DNA of 64,000 bases, taken from assembly GCA_051294375.1 (NCBI GenBank), contig JBJCIZ010000239.1:2431476-2495475 (forward strand), given 5' to 3'. Source of the stretch: Paraspadella gotoi (taxonomy: Eukaryota > Chaetognatha). Of the stretch, positions 35,300 to 47,221 are shown in pieces. The position numbers and the translations under genes are program-made. Every line of letters starts with the position of its first letter. Positions within the stretch are counted from its first letter, which is position 1. The notes beneath the pieces are model-generated. The model saw nothing but the letters and a program-made list of their open reading frames with translations, searched no databases and was not told where the DNA came from.

Positions 35300-35998
35300 A
35301 TGATGGTGGTTATTGCAAGAACCTCACTAACTAGAATTCGACTCTCGGCATTTCTGATTTTCCAACGATCGATGGCCACAAACGTCAATCATTATGACAT
35401 CTTGGGCGTCGGAAAGAAAGCCACCAAGGAGGAAGTGCGTAAGGCTTACTACGCCAGGTCCAAGGTTCGTAAGATGATATTATCTCGAGGGCGATATTAT
35501 TATTCCCGAGTGTATCGTCACCTTCGTCAGGAATATCACCCTGACCACAATCCCAACGATCCTTCGCTCCACGACAAGTTCGTCAAGTTGCAAGAGTCAT
35601 ACGCCATTCTCCGTTCCCCTACCAAGAGAAGAGACTACGATTTGCGCGGGTTCAGAACTCACCGAGTCGAGGCTCCCGAGACATGGATCATTCCCAACGA
35701 CGATCCCCTTCACTGGGAGGAACCCGCAGGACCCGGCTTTAATGCTCCCACCGGCGGCCAAACTGATAAAACCCGAATGGCGAACTTGTTTGTTATGGCG
35801 GTCGCTCTTCTCACGGTGGGCGGGGGTAGTTTATTCGTCATGGGATACGTCAAGTACGTGTGGCAAGCGAGGCGGTTAGCGTTGGACGAGCGGGACTTAA
35901 TGGGGATTCGTCGCCGACGGGATGTAATGTCGTCTGACTATCGCATGGAAAATATTGATCGCCTTTCGAATCAGTTGGAGGAGAGTGAAGAAGATTAA
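35300..35998 (+). CDS. DNAJC4: mitochondrial/membrane J-domain protein DNAJC4
   Basis: Exons 35300-35464 and 35531-35998 (phase 0) encode 210 residues. The J domain reads HYDILGVGKKATKEEVRKAYYARSK, then EYHPDHNPNDPSLHDKFVKL and YAILRSPTKRRDYDL; HPD is present for Hsp70 ATPase stimulation. The motif NDPSLHDKF and the overall plan (short N-terminus, J domain, C-terminal transmembrane helix at VMAVALLTVGGGSLFVMGYV, then a charged tail) match DNAJC4. The intron is only 66 bp, a multiple of three, and has no stop: if retained it adds 22 residues between helix II and HPD. Because the spliced form restores family spacing, splicing is the better reading. The basic N-terminus (RTSLTRIRLSAF) suggests mitochondrial import. 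Confidence 0.88.
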   Translation: MMVVIARTSLTRIRLSAFLIFQRSMATNVNHYDILGVGKKATKEEVRKAYYARSKVRKMILSRGRYYYSRVYRHLRQEYHPDHNPNDPSLHDKFVKLQESYAILRSPTKRRDYDLRGFRTHRVEAPETWIIPNDDPLHWEEPAGPGFNAPTGGQTDKTRMANLFVMAVALLTVGGGSLFVMGYVKYVWQARRLALDERDLMGIRRRRDVMSSDYRMENIDRLSNQLEESEED

Positions 35999-36112
35999 AA
36001 TTTTTTAAAAAAGAATTGCTTTTAGGGATTATTATTTAAGATAATATTTTGATGCTCTGTTACTATTTTTCGTTTGTTTTTTTTTTTTTCTGTTTTCAAG
36101 TAAGCAATTATC

Positions 36113-36982
36113 ATGGCTTGGCGAGCGGTACGACCCGTCGGGCTGGCGCTCGGGCGCGGCATGGGACAGATTGAAATAAAAAGGATAGCGCCCTCATTAG
36201 CCAGAACTGTGTATACGAGTCCGAGTCTCTCCGTCAGCATCAAAAAAGCGAAAAAGAAACTGACGAACAAAGAGTGGGTCAAAATACTCGAACCGGAACA
36301 ATACTACGTTTGTCGGGAGGCGGGAACGGAGACCCCCTTCAGCGGCGTCTATTGCCTTCACGACGAAGAAGGCACCTACTCTTGCGTTTGCTGCAAGAAT
36401 CCCCTGTTCTCCTCCAAACACAAATATTCGTCGCGGAGCGGATGGCCCGCCTTCGCTGACGTTTTGAGCGGTGGGTCAATTTCGAAATTCTTTTCTTTTA
36501 TTAAATTTTTTTTAATATTATCTTAAGAAGTTGGTACAACCAATACAAAATAATGAAATAATTAAATTAGATTGAGTTTATAAATCTCATTTACATAGTG
36601 TAGTGTTAAATCTAAATGAGTTAAATTTCATTTTGTATTTCAATATTAGTTCTGTTTTTCGGTTTTTCAACAGTTAAATAGCAATGTTAATGATTAACAT
36701 GAATTATAGTTATATTCTAACTAATTAATGAATAATAATTTAACAAAATTGCCCTCTTATAATATATTTATTTATTTATTTACGTTTCTCTAAACAGAGG
36801 ATGGGAAACCAAGCGTAATGACTCGTTCGGACAGTTCGCACGGAATGATCAGGGTCGAGGTTCTTTGTCGTCAATGCGACTCGCATCTCGGTCACTTATT
36901 CGACGACGGACCGCAACCCCATGGTCTTCACTACTGCATCAACAGCGTGGCGCTTTCCTTCGAACCGACCGAGCCCGAGTAA
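36113..36982 (+). CDS. MSRB: methionine-R-sulfoxide reductase B (MSRB2/3 type)
   Basis: Exons 36113-36470 and 36798-36982 (phase 1) give 180 residues. Features: a basic presequence-like N-terminus (~45 residues), [30 protein letters not shown], first zinc pair [20 protein letters not shown], second zinc pair [28 protein letters not shown]. The catalytic residue is Cys (codon TGC), not selenocysteine, which excludes the MSRB1 type. It reduces methionine-R-sulfoxide with thioredoxin, probably in mitochondria. Unusual: the residue two before the catalytic Cys is His (HYCINS), where the family normally has Arg (R-F/Y-CINS). The gene starts 114 bp after DNAJC4, with a long poly-T tract ending in TTTTCAAG 12 bp before the ATG. 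Confidence 0.93.
36566..36610. repeat. partial tail of repeat R2, copy 3
   Basis: Inside the MSRB intron, AGATTGAGTTTATAAATCTC and the following ATTTACATAGTGTAGTG match the tail palindrome of R2 copies 1 and 2 (AGATTGAG...CTCATTTACATATTGTAGTAG). The nested-stem head is missing. Confidence 0.5.
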
Positions 36983-37660
36983 AACGGTTTTTGCAACGGG
37001 CCAAACTGACGATGTCGATTTTACCAGATCGATAAACTCAAGTTTCTTCATACAGTTTCCTATGTTACTAATTTCGCAATTGATATATTGATGAAAATTA
37101 CTTTTTCATCAATGGCGAAAGGTGACATTGGTTACAATTAACTTTTTTTTTAGTAATTGAAAAATATTGCTCTTCGCCTTTGGGTCGATGCTCAATTTTT
37201 TTTATTATTACAAACTATCTTCTTTTCTTCACTTCAGTTAGGTTTTTTCTACGAGATAAATGTTTAGTGTACTTGGCTGTTTCTAAGGCTTGATATGTTC
37301 GAAGGCCTACGTATATTGAAGTTTTTTTTATTTTGTATTCAAATGTCATAATTATTGTCAACTTGCAACTTTACCAAAAATCAACAAGTTCACTAAAAAT
37401 AGAAGTTGGTAGATTGGCTATATATATTCTATATATATCTTTCGCGCCCGAGATTTTTGAACTGGTCTAACGTTACTGGCTTGGTTTCGTGCCGCTTAAT
37501 TTGATAAAATACCTTTTTGTAATTCTGGTTTTGTTATATATATTAAATCATGAGTTACATATTACTCCGGTAATTGCTGTGACCGAGAATATTTACAAGA
37601 CTTAGCATTGTTTTTTGGATTTTGTTTGACTTTTAGTTATTAGTCATATTTGGAGTGGCG
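36983..37660. other. MSRB-MED11 intergenic region
   Basis: 678 bp of AT-rich sequence. A small inverted pair, GATGAAAATTA and TTTTTCATCA, lies near 37090-37115. No coding sequence, RNA gene or assignable promoter is seen. Confidence 0.45.
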
Positions 37661-38200
37661 ATGGCGTCACCAGCGCGGGCTCCGTCGACGCTCCCCGTTG
37701 ATCGCTTGCAACAACTCGATGATATTGAGCGGGAAATCGCGGAGGCCATGAAGAACGCGGGCGCTTCACTGCAAGAGCTCGCCAAGGACAACATCACCAA
37801 AAAGAACGCCGAACAGACTTCTACCGCTTACGTCAAAAGTTTGCAAAAAATCGAGAACGAGCTTTTGAAGCAAATTAATTATTTGGCTCAGGTACGTTGT
37901 AGTAATTCGGGAATTGAATCCCAAAAAAGTAACTTTAGATTATTTACATTTTTTACATTAAACGATTATGGTTTTATCATTAAAATTCTCTTGTCATTAC
38001 TGGGGGTTGTTATCCTTCAGGTCGCTACCGGAAATCCTCACGAAGGATCGTGTTACGCGGGACAAAAAGAGGCTATGATGGCCTATCATCGTTGCGCTCA
38101 TGTGACCACGAGGCTTCGCGACCTTGAAAACCGGAGGCCAAAATCCCAATTGCCTGGAACTCCGAATGGCGCTTGCAATGGAACGATTAACAGAAGTTGA
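37661..38200 (+). CDS. MED11: Mediator complex subunit 11
   Basis: Exons 37661-37891 and 38021-38200 (phase 0), 136 residues, close to the family size of about 117. Conserved: RLQQLDDIEREIAEAMKNAG, then helical NAEQTSTAYVKSLQKIENEL, QINYLAQVATGNPHEGSCYA, and KEAMMAYHRCAHVTTRLRDL. MED11 pairs with MED22 in the Mediator head, contacting TFIIH and Pol II. The exon junction falls between LAQ and VATG, inside the most conserved block, so the splice is secure. A GTG six bases upstream is in frame, but the ATG at 37661 is the natural start. Confidence 0.92.
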   Translation: MASPARAPSTLPVDRLQQLDDIEREIAEAMKNAGASLQELAKDNITKKNAEQTSTAYVKSLQKIENELLKQINYLAQVRCSNSGIESQKSNFRLFTFFTLNDYGFIIKILLSLLGVVILQVATGNPHEGSCYAGQKEAMMAYHRCAHVTTRLRDLENRRPKSQLPGTPNGACNGTINRS

Positions 38201-38471
38201 ACGCGCAATTTGCCTTTCCTTCCCTCCCCCCAGCCCTCCCCCATCCCGTACACTTTTCGATGTTCCCAAGTTTCTCTTCGTCATTTGTCGCTTTCTTCAA
38301 ATATGTTTGACTCGTTGAAAAAGTTTCGGTTTATTTCATTTTTTTCCCTCAATTCATCAGAGCTTTCCATAGAAATGTCACTTTATTCATGCTCATGTAT
38401 ATGTCATTGTCATTCATAAATTTAAATCTAATTTATCGTTCACGACTTTTTTAAGTTCCGCCAAAAGCAAG

Positions 38472-39849
38472 ATGGTGTCGGTAATAAACACTGTCGACAC
38501 CGGACACGAGGACATGGTTCACGACGCGCAAATGGACTTTTACGGAACACGCCTGGCCACCTGTTCCTCGGACCGAACGGTCAAGGTTTTCGACGTCCTC
38601 AATGGTCAACAAACTCTGGTCGCCACTCTGGTCAAACACGATGGTCCAGTTTGGCAAGTCGCCTGGGGCCATCCTTCCTTCGGGACTCTTCTCGCAAGCT
38701 GCGGGTTTGTAATAGAGATAGAGATTCAACTTTGTTTGATAAAGTCCTTCAAATTTTCACTTGTATGAAAAGGTACGATCGAAAGGTGATCATTTGGAAA
38801 GAAATGTCCGACGGGAGTTGGTCTAACTACGAGTACACCGGTCACGAATCTTCCGTTAACTCGGTCTGCTGGGCACCGAGCGACTTCGGACACATGCTGG
38901 CCTGTGGGAGCAGGTTGATACCTCCAAACCCTTTAATTATTAATTGATTACGTTTATTGTAAACTTATTCTGTTTTAGCGATGGCTCCATATCCGTTTTA
39001 ACGGGAAGTACCGACGGTTCCACTTGGGAGGCCAAGAAGATAGCCAACGCGCATACAATTGGTTGCAACGCCGTGTCGTGGGGACCCGCGGTCGCGCCCG
39101 GCGCTCTGATCGACGAGCCCGGGAGTCACGTCAATCCGCCCCCCAAGAGATTCGTGTCTGGTGGTTGTGATAATCTCGTTAAGGTTAGATCGGGATTGAA
39201 ATAGTACGAGGGTTTCGTTGTTACCTCCGAGACCACTTTTTTTTTCCCACCGACATGCGAATGGCTCCGACCGTTGCGTCTATGAAACCCTGGGCTTCCA
39301 ATTTTTGTTGGACCTCCCTGTACTAAATGTAGCATGACGAAAGAAAAGTTACATGTAAATTAAGCTAAATTCAATTTAGATATGGAAGGAAAAAACGGAT
39401 GGCTCCGGCGGCTTCGAAGAAGAGGAAAAACTGGAGGGTCATTCCGATTGGGTGCGCGACGTGGCGTGGGCGCCATCCATCGGCCTCCCGAAGACCGTTA
39501 TCGCTTCTTGCGGCCAGGACTGTCGCGTCATCATTTGGACTCACGACGGGTCGCCCGGGGCTCAATGGCGATCTAAGGTTGGTTTTATTATGGTATCGAA
39601 AGTACTATTAACACTTTTAATAATGTTAATCTATTTTTTTCTTATATCAAGATTCTCCACAAATTTTCCGACGTAATCTGGCACGTGAGTTGGTCCATCA
39701 CGGGAAACATCCTCGCCGTCTCCGGAGGCGCCAATAAAGTCTCATTGTGGAAGGAGACGTTGGAGGGACAATGGGTCTGCATCTCTGATATGAAAGACAA
39801 AAATCGAACCGGGAATGCGGACGACAACAGAGAACCTCGAGTCGCATGA
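38472..39849 (+). CDS. SEC13: COPII coat and nuclear pore protein SEC13
   Basis: Exons 38472-38704, 38773-38913, 38979-39183, 39380-39577 and 39652-39849 (phases 2, 2, 0, 0) give 324 residues (human 322). It is a six-bladed open WD40 propeller: [140 protein letters not shown]13 pairs with SEC31 in COPII, with NUP145/NUP96 in the Y-complex, and is part of GATOR2, upstream of mTORC1. The C-terminal tail after SLWKE is short and charged. Introns are 65-196 bp. Confidence 0.96.
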
Positions 39850-40651
39850 GAAATTGTTTTAAATATCATTGTTTTAATTCAATTTAACTCGTTAAAATTA
39901 GTAAAATTAAAATTTTGTCGAACTACCTTTTTAGTCTTGGTCATCCTGAAATAGATTTATAGAGACTTCTAGTTCTACGTTGAGGTTATAATTCAAAAGA
40001 AGCATTCCGGGGTTTCTTCTTCGTAAAAATTTTGCGCGTCGTATCAGGATGAGCATGTAGGATCAGAGCATTGCGGGCAGACGTGATCATTATTTAACTT
40101 ATACGGATTGATAATATTTTAGAAATAAATTCCATTGTAGTAGGATGGCAATATTTTTTTAAAAGAACAACATATAACGACCAGTAATATAAGCTTGATT
40201 TAGTTCCATGTTTCCTTAACATTTATTTTACCATCGTCGAAGCTTCTAAACTCTCGAACTACCACGAATGATTCTCAAGGGCAACAGAAAAGTCGCAGCC
40301 GTTGGAGAACAAAACAAAACGTGGGCTCTGCGAGATTAACAAACATTAAACTAGTCTTTCTCATGAAAATGTTTTTTTTACTTTTTCAATAAATAACCGG
40401 ACAGTCTAACCAATAAAAGGTTTTTAAAGCGTTCCCTAGTGTGACACGTTTGACCATTCTTTTAATATTTTATTATCATTATATGCATACTTTTTGTTTT
40501 TAGATAGTTTATCATCACGAATGAAGCAAATTCGGACGCAAATGAATAGAATAAATGATTATATAGATTGTTCTGAAAAACCTATCGACATGAAACTATG
40601 AATTCTAGTGATGATTGAACCGAACGATGACTTCTCGCTCATTTACCGACA
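39850..40651. other. SEC13-AKNA intergenic region
   Basis: AT-rich. No gene, RNA or clear repeat. Short upstream ORFs precede the AKNA start (40600-40620), and an ATG at 40608 opens a 113-codon frame that overlaps the AKNA start out of frame. Confidence 0.45.
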
Positions 40652-43600
40652 ATGTCCGATGAAAACCGCAGGCGTAAAAAGAATGAACTGCAGTCTGAAG
40701 TCTCCTCTGACGAAAATGAGAAAGTCGACGAGAACCTTGGCCCTTCTTCCAAAAGTGTGGATAGAGCGGCCGTCAAATCTAAAGACAAACGAAGGGCAAA
40801 AACGTCATCGCGTTGCTCTTCGGACGGCGGGCGAAGCTCGACCACAACTTTTCGGTTCTCGGCTAAAAAAGAGAAAAAGCATCGGAGCGACTCGGGCGAA
40901 CCTCATTCTCATCCGATCGTCGTCAAGAAATCATTGGACTTTTCTCTGAGTGACTTGGAGAGCGACGTCGTCGACGACGATGTCGACGAAATCGGCGCGG
41001 AGGCGTTGGAGGATACGATTCAGGAACAAGACGATAACGCCCGGCTCATCGCCGACTCTCGTCTTTCCGATCACCGATTCCTGCCGGAGATCTGCGTCGC
41101 CGTGTCTTCCTCGCCTCCCGTCGGCGCGTCCGTCGAAACATCGTCTTCGCGCGCGTCCATGACGTCGCCCCTCAAGTCACCCGCGACCAGCAGCGTCAAG
41201 AGTTCCACGTTGAGCCACGAATCGCGCGTCACCATCATTCCTGGAAGTCCGAAGATTCCGACGAGCAACATCGACGACCTCATTGGGGCGTTGTCGGACG
41301 AAGACGCCGCCCAAGACGAAGATAATTATTCCGACGACTTTGATTCCGACGATGAAGAATGTTCAAACTTTCCTTCCAAGGCCGAGCAGACGCTCGTCAA
41401 AAGCTTTGAAAGAATAACTTTGGAAAATGATAGGGAGGAAGAGTCGAGGGAAGAGGTGCCGACGCGGTCTAAAAATAGACCGGAAGTAGTGATCTTCAGT
41501 TCCGACGACGAGCGGGATCTCGACGAAACGGGGATCGTTGAAATCGAAATGCCGCAATCTGAATCCGAGTCGAGCAGCAGAGAATCTAACCCAGTTGAGC
41601 CGGATACGATTCCTATTTTACAATTAGAAACGATTGCGGATCAGTCGTTGCCCAAAGAGATGGTTATCTCGGATGAAAGTTCGAGATTGAGTCTCTCTCC
41701 AGCGTCTCGCTCTGTTGCTGAACCGTCGGAAGGAGGTGGACGGGAAAAATCGAATCCCAGTCGCGTTCATAGTTTTAAATCACCCAGCGTTCGAAGTGAT
41801 TCGGAAGCCACTTTGGGGGATGAGGATGAAATAGGAGATTCGGTTGAGCATCCAATTTTCTCGGAACAGGGTGAAGTCGATAAACCCGCTACGGATCAAG
41901 TTGACGCGCGTGGTCGTAACGATCGGGTTTCACTGTGTGAGGTTGAGCCAACGACATTTTTCCCGACTAAGAATTTTGCTCAAGATTTTAGAGAGTTTAA
42001 GGGAATTGATTTCGCCCAAAATTTTAAAAATAGTGACAAGTTAGATAAACATAGTTCCGACCCTTTAGCTTCGATGCCTTTTGACCCGAATGACCAAGAG
42101 AGCTTAAACCAAACAAAACGGCTTAAAGGCAAAGAAAGTGGAACTTTTTGTTCTGTGGAATCTAGTCAGCTACCTTTTAATAAGGCATTCACGCACTTAA
42201 CTCGACCTATACTGTTAAAGGATAAGATTGAAGCTGATGCTGATAATACCGAAACCTTTTCGTTGTCTTCTTCAAAAAATTCCCAGATTCATGAAAAACC
42301 TTGTTTAAAATCAAAATATTTTCAAAACAAAGATAGAACTACTCAGAAAAAATCTCCAAAAAGACCAAATAATTTGCCGCTTAAAGAAATTACCGCGAAA
42401 GATAATTACGATGATGACACGGTCATTTCCGACTTGACTAGTTTTAAATCTGATGTTTCCAAACCGCCTTCAGATCGATTATTTCATGATAGTACATCCA
42501 AAAATAAAAGTTTGTGGGGAAGCACAGGAAATGACAATCGAGTTGAAAACGTGGTTGTTTCAAAAGATGATTATTTGAAACCGATTGAAACCTTTGAGAC
42601 CAAATCTCATGAAACACAGGAATTTAAATTTGGTGCTCCTCGAAATGATGTAAGAAATGATCTCCACCAAGGGACATTATATCGATACAGTAGCATAGGC
42701 AATCTTAAGTCCCCAAAAGAAACAGAAGATTTTGTAGAAACTCTTCAAGCGGAATATTCGGCACTTCTAATGGAGCACGCGAGAATTAGAAACGTCATCG
42801 ATAAATTAAAAATTGACTCCAAACTAAATTTCATAAACACGATTTCACCTTCGCGTGAAACAGAGACTAGATCTGAAAGTAAACGAGATTGTCTTTCTTC
42901 AACTATTTTAGAATCTTTCCCCCTCAATTCTAGACATCAAGAACAAAATGGAAATTACATTCCGTCGCCGACAACCCCAAGCTCTGAATTTTCAAAAGCC
43001 GACCGACGAAATGATCAAACAGATGGGGCCGTTTTAGATTACTCTTTTGATAATTCAAAAGTTGCTGCTGTATCTGATTGGGTGAAAAACATTCCAGCTT
43101 CTTTACCCGATCCTAACGTCGACACAAGCGCTGCCCCTTCCCTAAAATATTTTGAAGACAATGCCCCAGCCTTGCCTCCGAAATCTAATTCTATCTGTTA
43201 TTCGGATGGATTTGAAAATTTAATAACGAGCGCTAATTTTCAAGAACCTCGGCTCCCTGAACTTCCACCAAAACGATTTCGAAAAAAGTCTCTTTATTTG
43301 TGCCAGTTTATTAAACATTTTAAACAAAACATGTTTAATAAAACAAATTTTTTGGATGAAAAAATCGAATTGTTTTTAAAACGACAAGAAAATAAAAGTT
43401 TTGTTGAGCAGATGAAAATTTATAAATCTATGCAACAAGACTATGATGATTTATTCGAGGAATTCAAAAATAAGAAATTGGAATACAGTAAAGAGCTTAG
43501 AAAGTGTCGAACGAATGGCCTTGATTTAAGTCAGTTTGATGCTGAGCTGGACAAAGACAAAGCGTTTGAGGGCCTCTTTTATAAACTAGGAAAAAAACTC

Positions 43601-46505
43601 GATTTATTTCATGAAAATTTAGATCGTGCGAAATCACGTTCAGTTTGTAAAATTTCAAACAATAATAATCTTACATCCTTGTTAGATGATCATGACCTGG
43701 CAGTTATATCGTCAGATGACGAAGATATTGTGGATATCATTATGGATGGAGAATCCAAATTGACACATTCTATCTCAACGCCCTTATTAGAAACAAGTTT
43801 CGAACACCGCGTTAAAGGTAGTAAAGTGGATAAAGTTGTTAAATCAAGGCTATCCAAAAGATATTCACATTCGTCACCAAAAATATCTCCTAGAAGTAAG
43901 CTTTGGTATGATTCGGGTAAGGAAGATACGCATGTTGCCGAATCAAACAAATCACAAATAGAAGCGGCGATCAAAATGGCATTATCACCAATGACATTAT
44001 CCCCAGCGGGTGATTGTGACCGTCGAGTCTTGTCAGATTTACGAGAATCTTGGACGGAAAAATCCCTTCCTTCAAAAACAGAGAGCAATTCATCTTCGGA
44101 AACTCGGTCTTCTGTTGAATCAACAGTTTCTCAAACCAAGCCTTGTGAAGATGCATATATTGATCCGACATATTTAACTGAGCCATTTACTAAGAATTCC
44201 TCAAGTGGTAATTCTAAAAGTTATATGGAGGGCAATCAAGCGCATGATAAACGAATTACCTCTCAATCTCAATTTCCTTTTCATGAAAAATTAGACAGTT
44301 TTGTCGGTTATTCTCGGCAAAATCAAGATATCGACCGAGATTCTGGCTTCATAGGGAGCGAAGGTTCTCGACCATCTTTACAACATTTCGGTGCAAGCAA
44401 GCAAGGTTTAGTTTTTCAGAGGCTTCCTGAAGGTCATGTTTCGGAATGTCATGTGAAAAATAGAAATATTTCAGCTTCACCCACACTGTTTACCAATGAC
44501 ATTCGGCCCATTCCAAAAAAAATTTCGCCAACGATCGATCAAAGAGAAGAAAACCGTTGCGATAGCAGTTGTATCTCCAAAGGCGATTGTAGTAATAACG
44601 CCGAATTATTAAGATCTTTGCAGGAAGAAGTAAGACAATTAAAAGTAGCTGTCGAGCAACAGAGAGATATGATGTCTCAATCGAATATTGAGTTTGAGTC
44701 TAGGGAACGATCTCGAAGCATTAATGACTTTAGGTACGGCAGCCCTTTTCGCCGACGTTCCAGATCGCAAAATTCCAGAAAATCTATTGAGACTCAAGCT
44801 TCAACCGGGGCTCGACCGAGGTTTTTAACTCCTAGTGGGACATCACACGTTCGTTCAAAAGTGGGCTCAGGTTACTGCGAGAAAAGCAAAAAATCCAAAA
44901 AGAAAGAATTTTCGGTAAAAAGTAAGCTCAACATTAATAACATCTACACAAATAACCATCAAGAACCGAATTACCCGCAACAAATATATCCAAAGAAAAA
45001 CTATCGAGACTATTACTCACCGAGTGATACGCGTCTCAGTCAAATGTATCAACCTCTCAATACTTATTGTGGTAACGTTGCTAATGTTTCATCTCAGGAA
45101 GATTTTCGCTTCAATACTATTCCCAAATCCTTTGGTAGTTCTTTTCTTTCTCCAACGCCTTATATCTGCTCGTCTTGTTGTGCTCTGAGACGGGGTCATG
45201 ATGAATTCTTCACTGCGCCCTATGCTGCTTCGCACACAAATTCGGAACCGGGGTATCAGCATCCGCCGTCCCCCTTTATCCAAAATCCATCTACAAGCTA
45301 CGATGTTGCGAGCTATAGCCCCAGAAATTATAAAGACTTTCCTCAACCTCGGGGGGATATTGGTGTCAGAAAAAGCGCTGGTCTCCGAGTAGAAAGTCCT
45401 CAGGGTTCCCTTGCTGCTGCCCATTACCTTCACAAGCCGCCGGCCCAAACCAGCACTCCAATTTCCAGGTATATTAGAATCTATATTAAATCCTGCAAGT
45501 CGCTTTTTATTTACTAAATACTCAGATAAATAAAAAAGTTAAGAGAAATAAATTAAGGAGAATGAGAGTAAAACAAAACAACATGCAAGCAAAGGAAAAC
45601 AATGGTAACATAAAATAAGAATGTTTAAGTTTAAAAATAGTTTTTTTGTAATGGAGGTACATCAGCGATTTGTAAACTATACAAATTATTTTGATTTGGG
45701 TAAAAAATTTTTTTCCAGCCATCAGTTGTCTTCTGTAGAAGTAGAATCGGCTTATTTTTGAGGTTTGAAAAGTCGTATTGAGGTGTCTTGAAGTGATTTT
45801 ATTTCTGGAATGATATTGTGTTTTTTGCCACATTGCATGGGTGGCCAAAATATATGTTACTTTGACCGATGAGCTTATGAAAGAATTTAAATTTTTTTTT
45901 ATCATTATTTATTCATTTTTACTTCCGTTGTCGAATCGCACTCGTCCCGACTTTTTTTACTTTTTAAACGTAACTACTAACTAGTTATACAAACATTTTG
46001 AAATGATTCACGAGCAATAAGTATTATCTCAAGCAAATAAATTAAAATACCTGTCTTTTGTGCCCAGGAATTCTCGTCGACAACCTCGGCGATACCTTTC
46101 GTCCGTCGCAGATTCTACTCGACTTTCAATCGCTCCTTCCGATTCAAGTTCTTCGTCCACCGATGGACGTAAAAGTAAAACCTTTAAAAACAGCAACAAC
46201 AACAGCCGCTTAAGCAAAAACGGTTTGTTTCATCGAAAATTAAAATTAAAAATAGTGTAGTTTTCCTAATCAATTTTTTCTTTCTCATTAAAGCCCGACC
46301 CCTTGCCAAGGAAATTTCGTTCTCCTCCGACGGCGATGATGACAAGGATAACGAAGCCATTGGGACTCATTCCTTCATGTTGCAAAACGCCAGGGTCGAA
46401 CACGCCATCAATGCCGCAACTGATCTCCAGCAATCATCCAGTAGACTTCTTTGCGAGATGCAACGAAATTTAAGCCGTTCTCTGGTGCAACTCGATTTCG
46501 GTTAA
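40652..46505 (+). CDS. AKNA-like: AKNA-family centrosomal/microtubule-organising protein
   Basis: Exons 40652-45468, 46068-46222 and 46294-46505 (phases 2 and 1) give 1727 residues, mostly low-complexity Ser/Asp/Glu-rich. The family call rests on the AKNA-domain-like coiled coil near residues 695-730 (EDFVETLQAEYSALLMEHAR, then IDKLKIDSKLNF, comparable to the vertebrate IDQLRLGAKVNLF motif), and on a C-terminal helix HAINAATDLQQSSSRLLCEM. A second helical segment lies near 920-1000, and a CSSCC motif near 1505. In mammals AKNA sits at subdistal appendages and promotes centrosomal microtubule growth. The first ~300 codons are GC-rich; the rest is AT-rich with different codon use. ATG 40652 is preceded by an overlapping upstream ORF, so its translation may be restrained. 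Similarity is limited to short motifs, so confidence is moderate. Confidence 0.68.
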
Positions 46506-47221
46506 AAAAAAAAACTCTTTTTATTTTCTATGATTTTTACTCAAGTTTTAGTTTTGCTTATTTTAGTATACGTAATACGTAATACGTACTACTAATGATT
46601 GATATCTTCTTTTTCTCAAAAGACGAGAACTGTTCTTTTTTTTTTTATTAATCGACAAAAATATTCCTTTGATTGGATTTAGTTATTTGTTTGTATGTGA
46701 ATATTTTTAATTTTTTATGCTTTTTTATTCAATTACTGTGAATAATTTGATTTATTTTTTTTTTAATTTTCTTTTTTAATCTCTATTGAATGATCAGACG
46801 CTGATTAGTATTTTTTTTTGTCAATCCGCTTCTGGAAAAACTTAAATCCATGTTAGTTGACATTCCGAAAAAATAAATATAGAAGCCATTTTTAAAATTT
46901 TTGTGATATAATTATTCCTATGGGTGTATTGAAGAAATGTATAGAAACTAAACTAATTACTGTACTAATGTATCGATAAATTAACATGGGAGTAAGTAAG
47001 TAAGGCTAGAATAGGTTATTTTTCTTATTTTATCCAAACCCCGAAGAAAAAAAAGAAAATTTGTGATTTTTTAAAAAAATCGTTCATGGATTCTCCAATA
47101 TCCTAGCTTCTTTTGGTTGAAATTGATTTATTGACCGTCACAAATGCCTTCTTATTGCCAAAAAAAAAAAATAAGGTAACCTCATAATGAATGGCAAACT
47201 ATTTACTTTTCCTCGACGATA
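46506..47221. other. AKNA-harmonin intergenic region
   Basis: Very AT-rich with poly-T runs and a tandem ACGTAATACGTAATACGTACT motif near 46569-46590. AATAAA occurs near 46876. An 11-codon upstream ORF (47187-47222, ATG AAT GGC ... TAA) ends by overlapping the harmonin ATG as TAATG. No other feature. Confidence 0.5.

Noticed and set aside
36113-36982. MSRB as a selenoprotein
   Set aside because: The catalytic position is a TGC Cys codon and the zinc and presequence pattern is MSRB2/3-like, so no selenocysteine is needed.
40608-40949. 113-codon ORF upstream of and overlapping the AKNA start
   Set aside because: Runs out of frame through the AKNA N-terminus without domain similarity; kept only as a possible regulatory upstream ORF.
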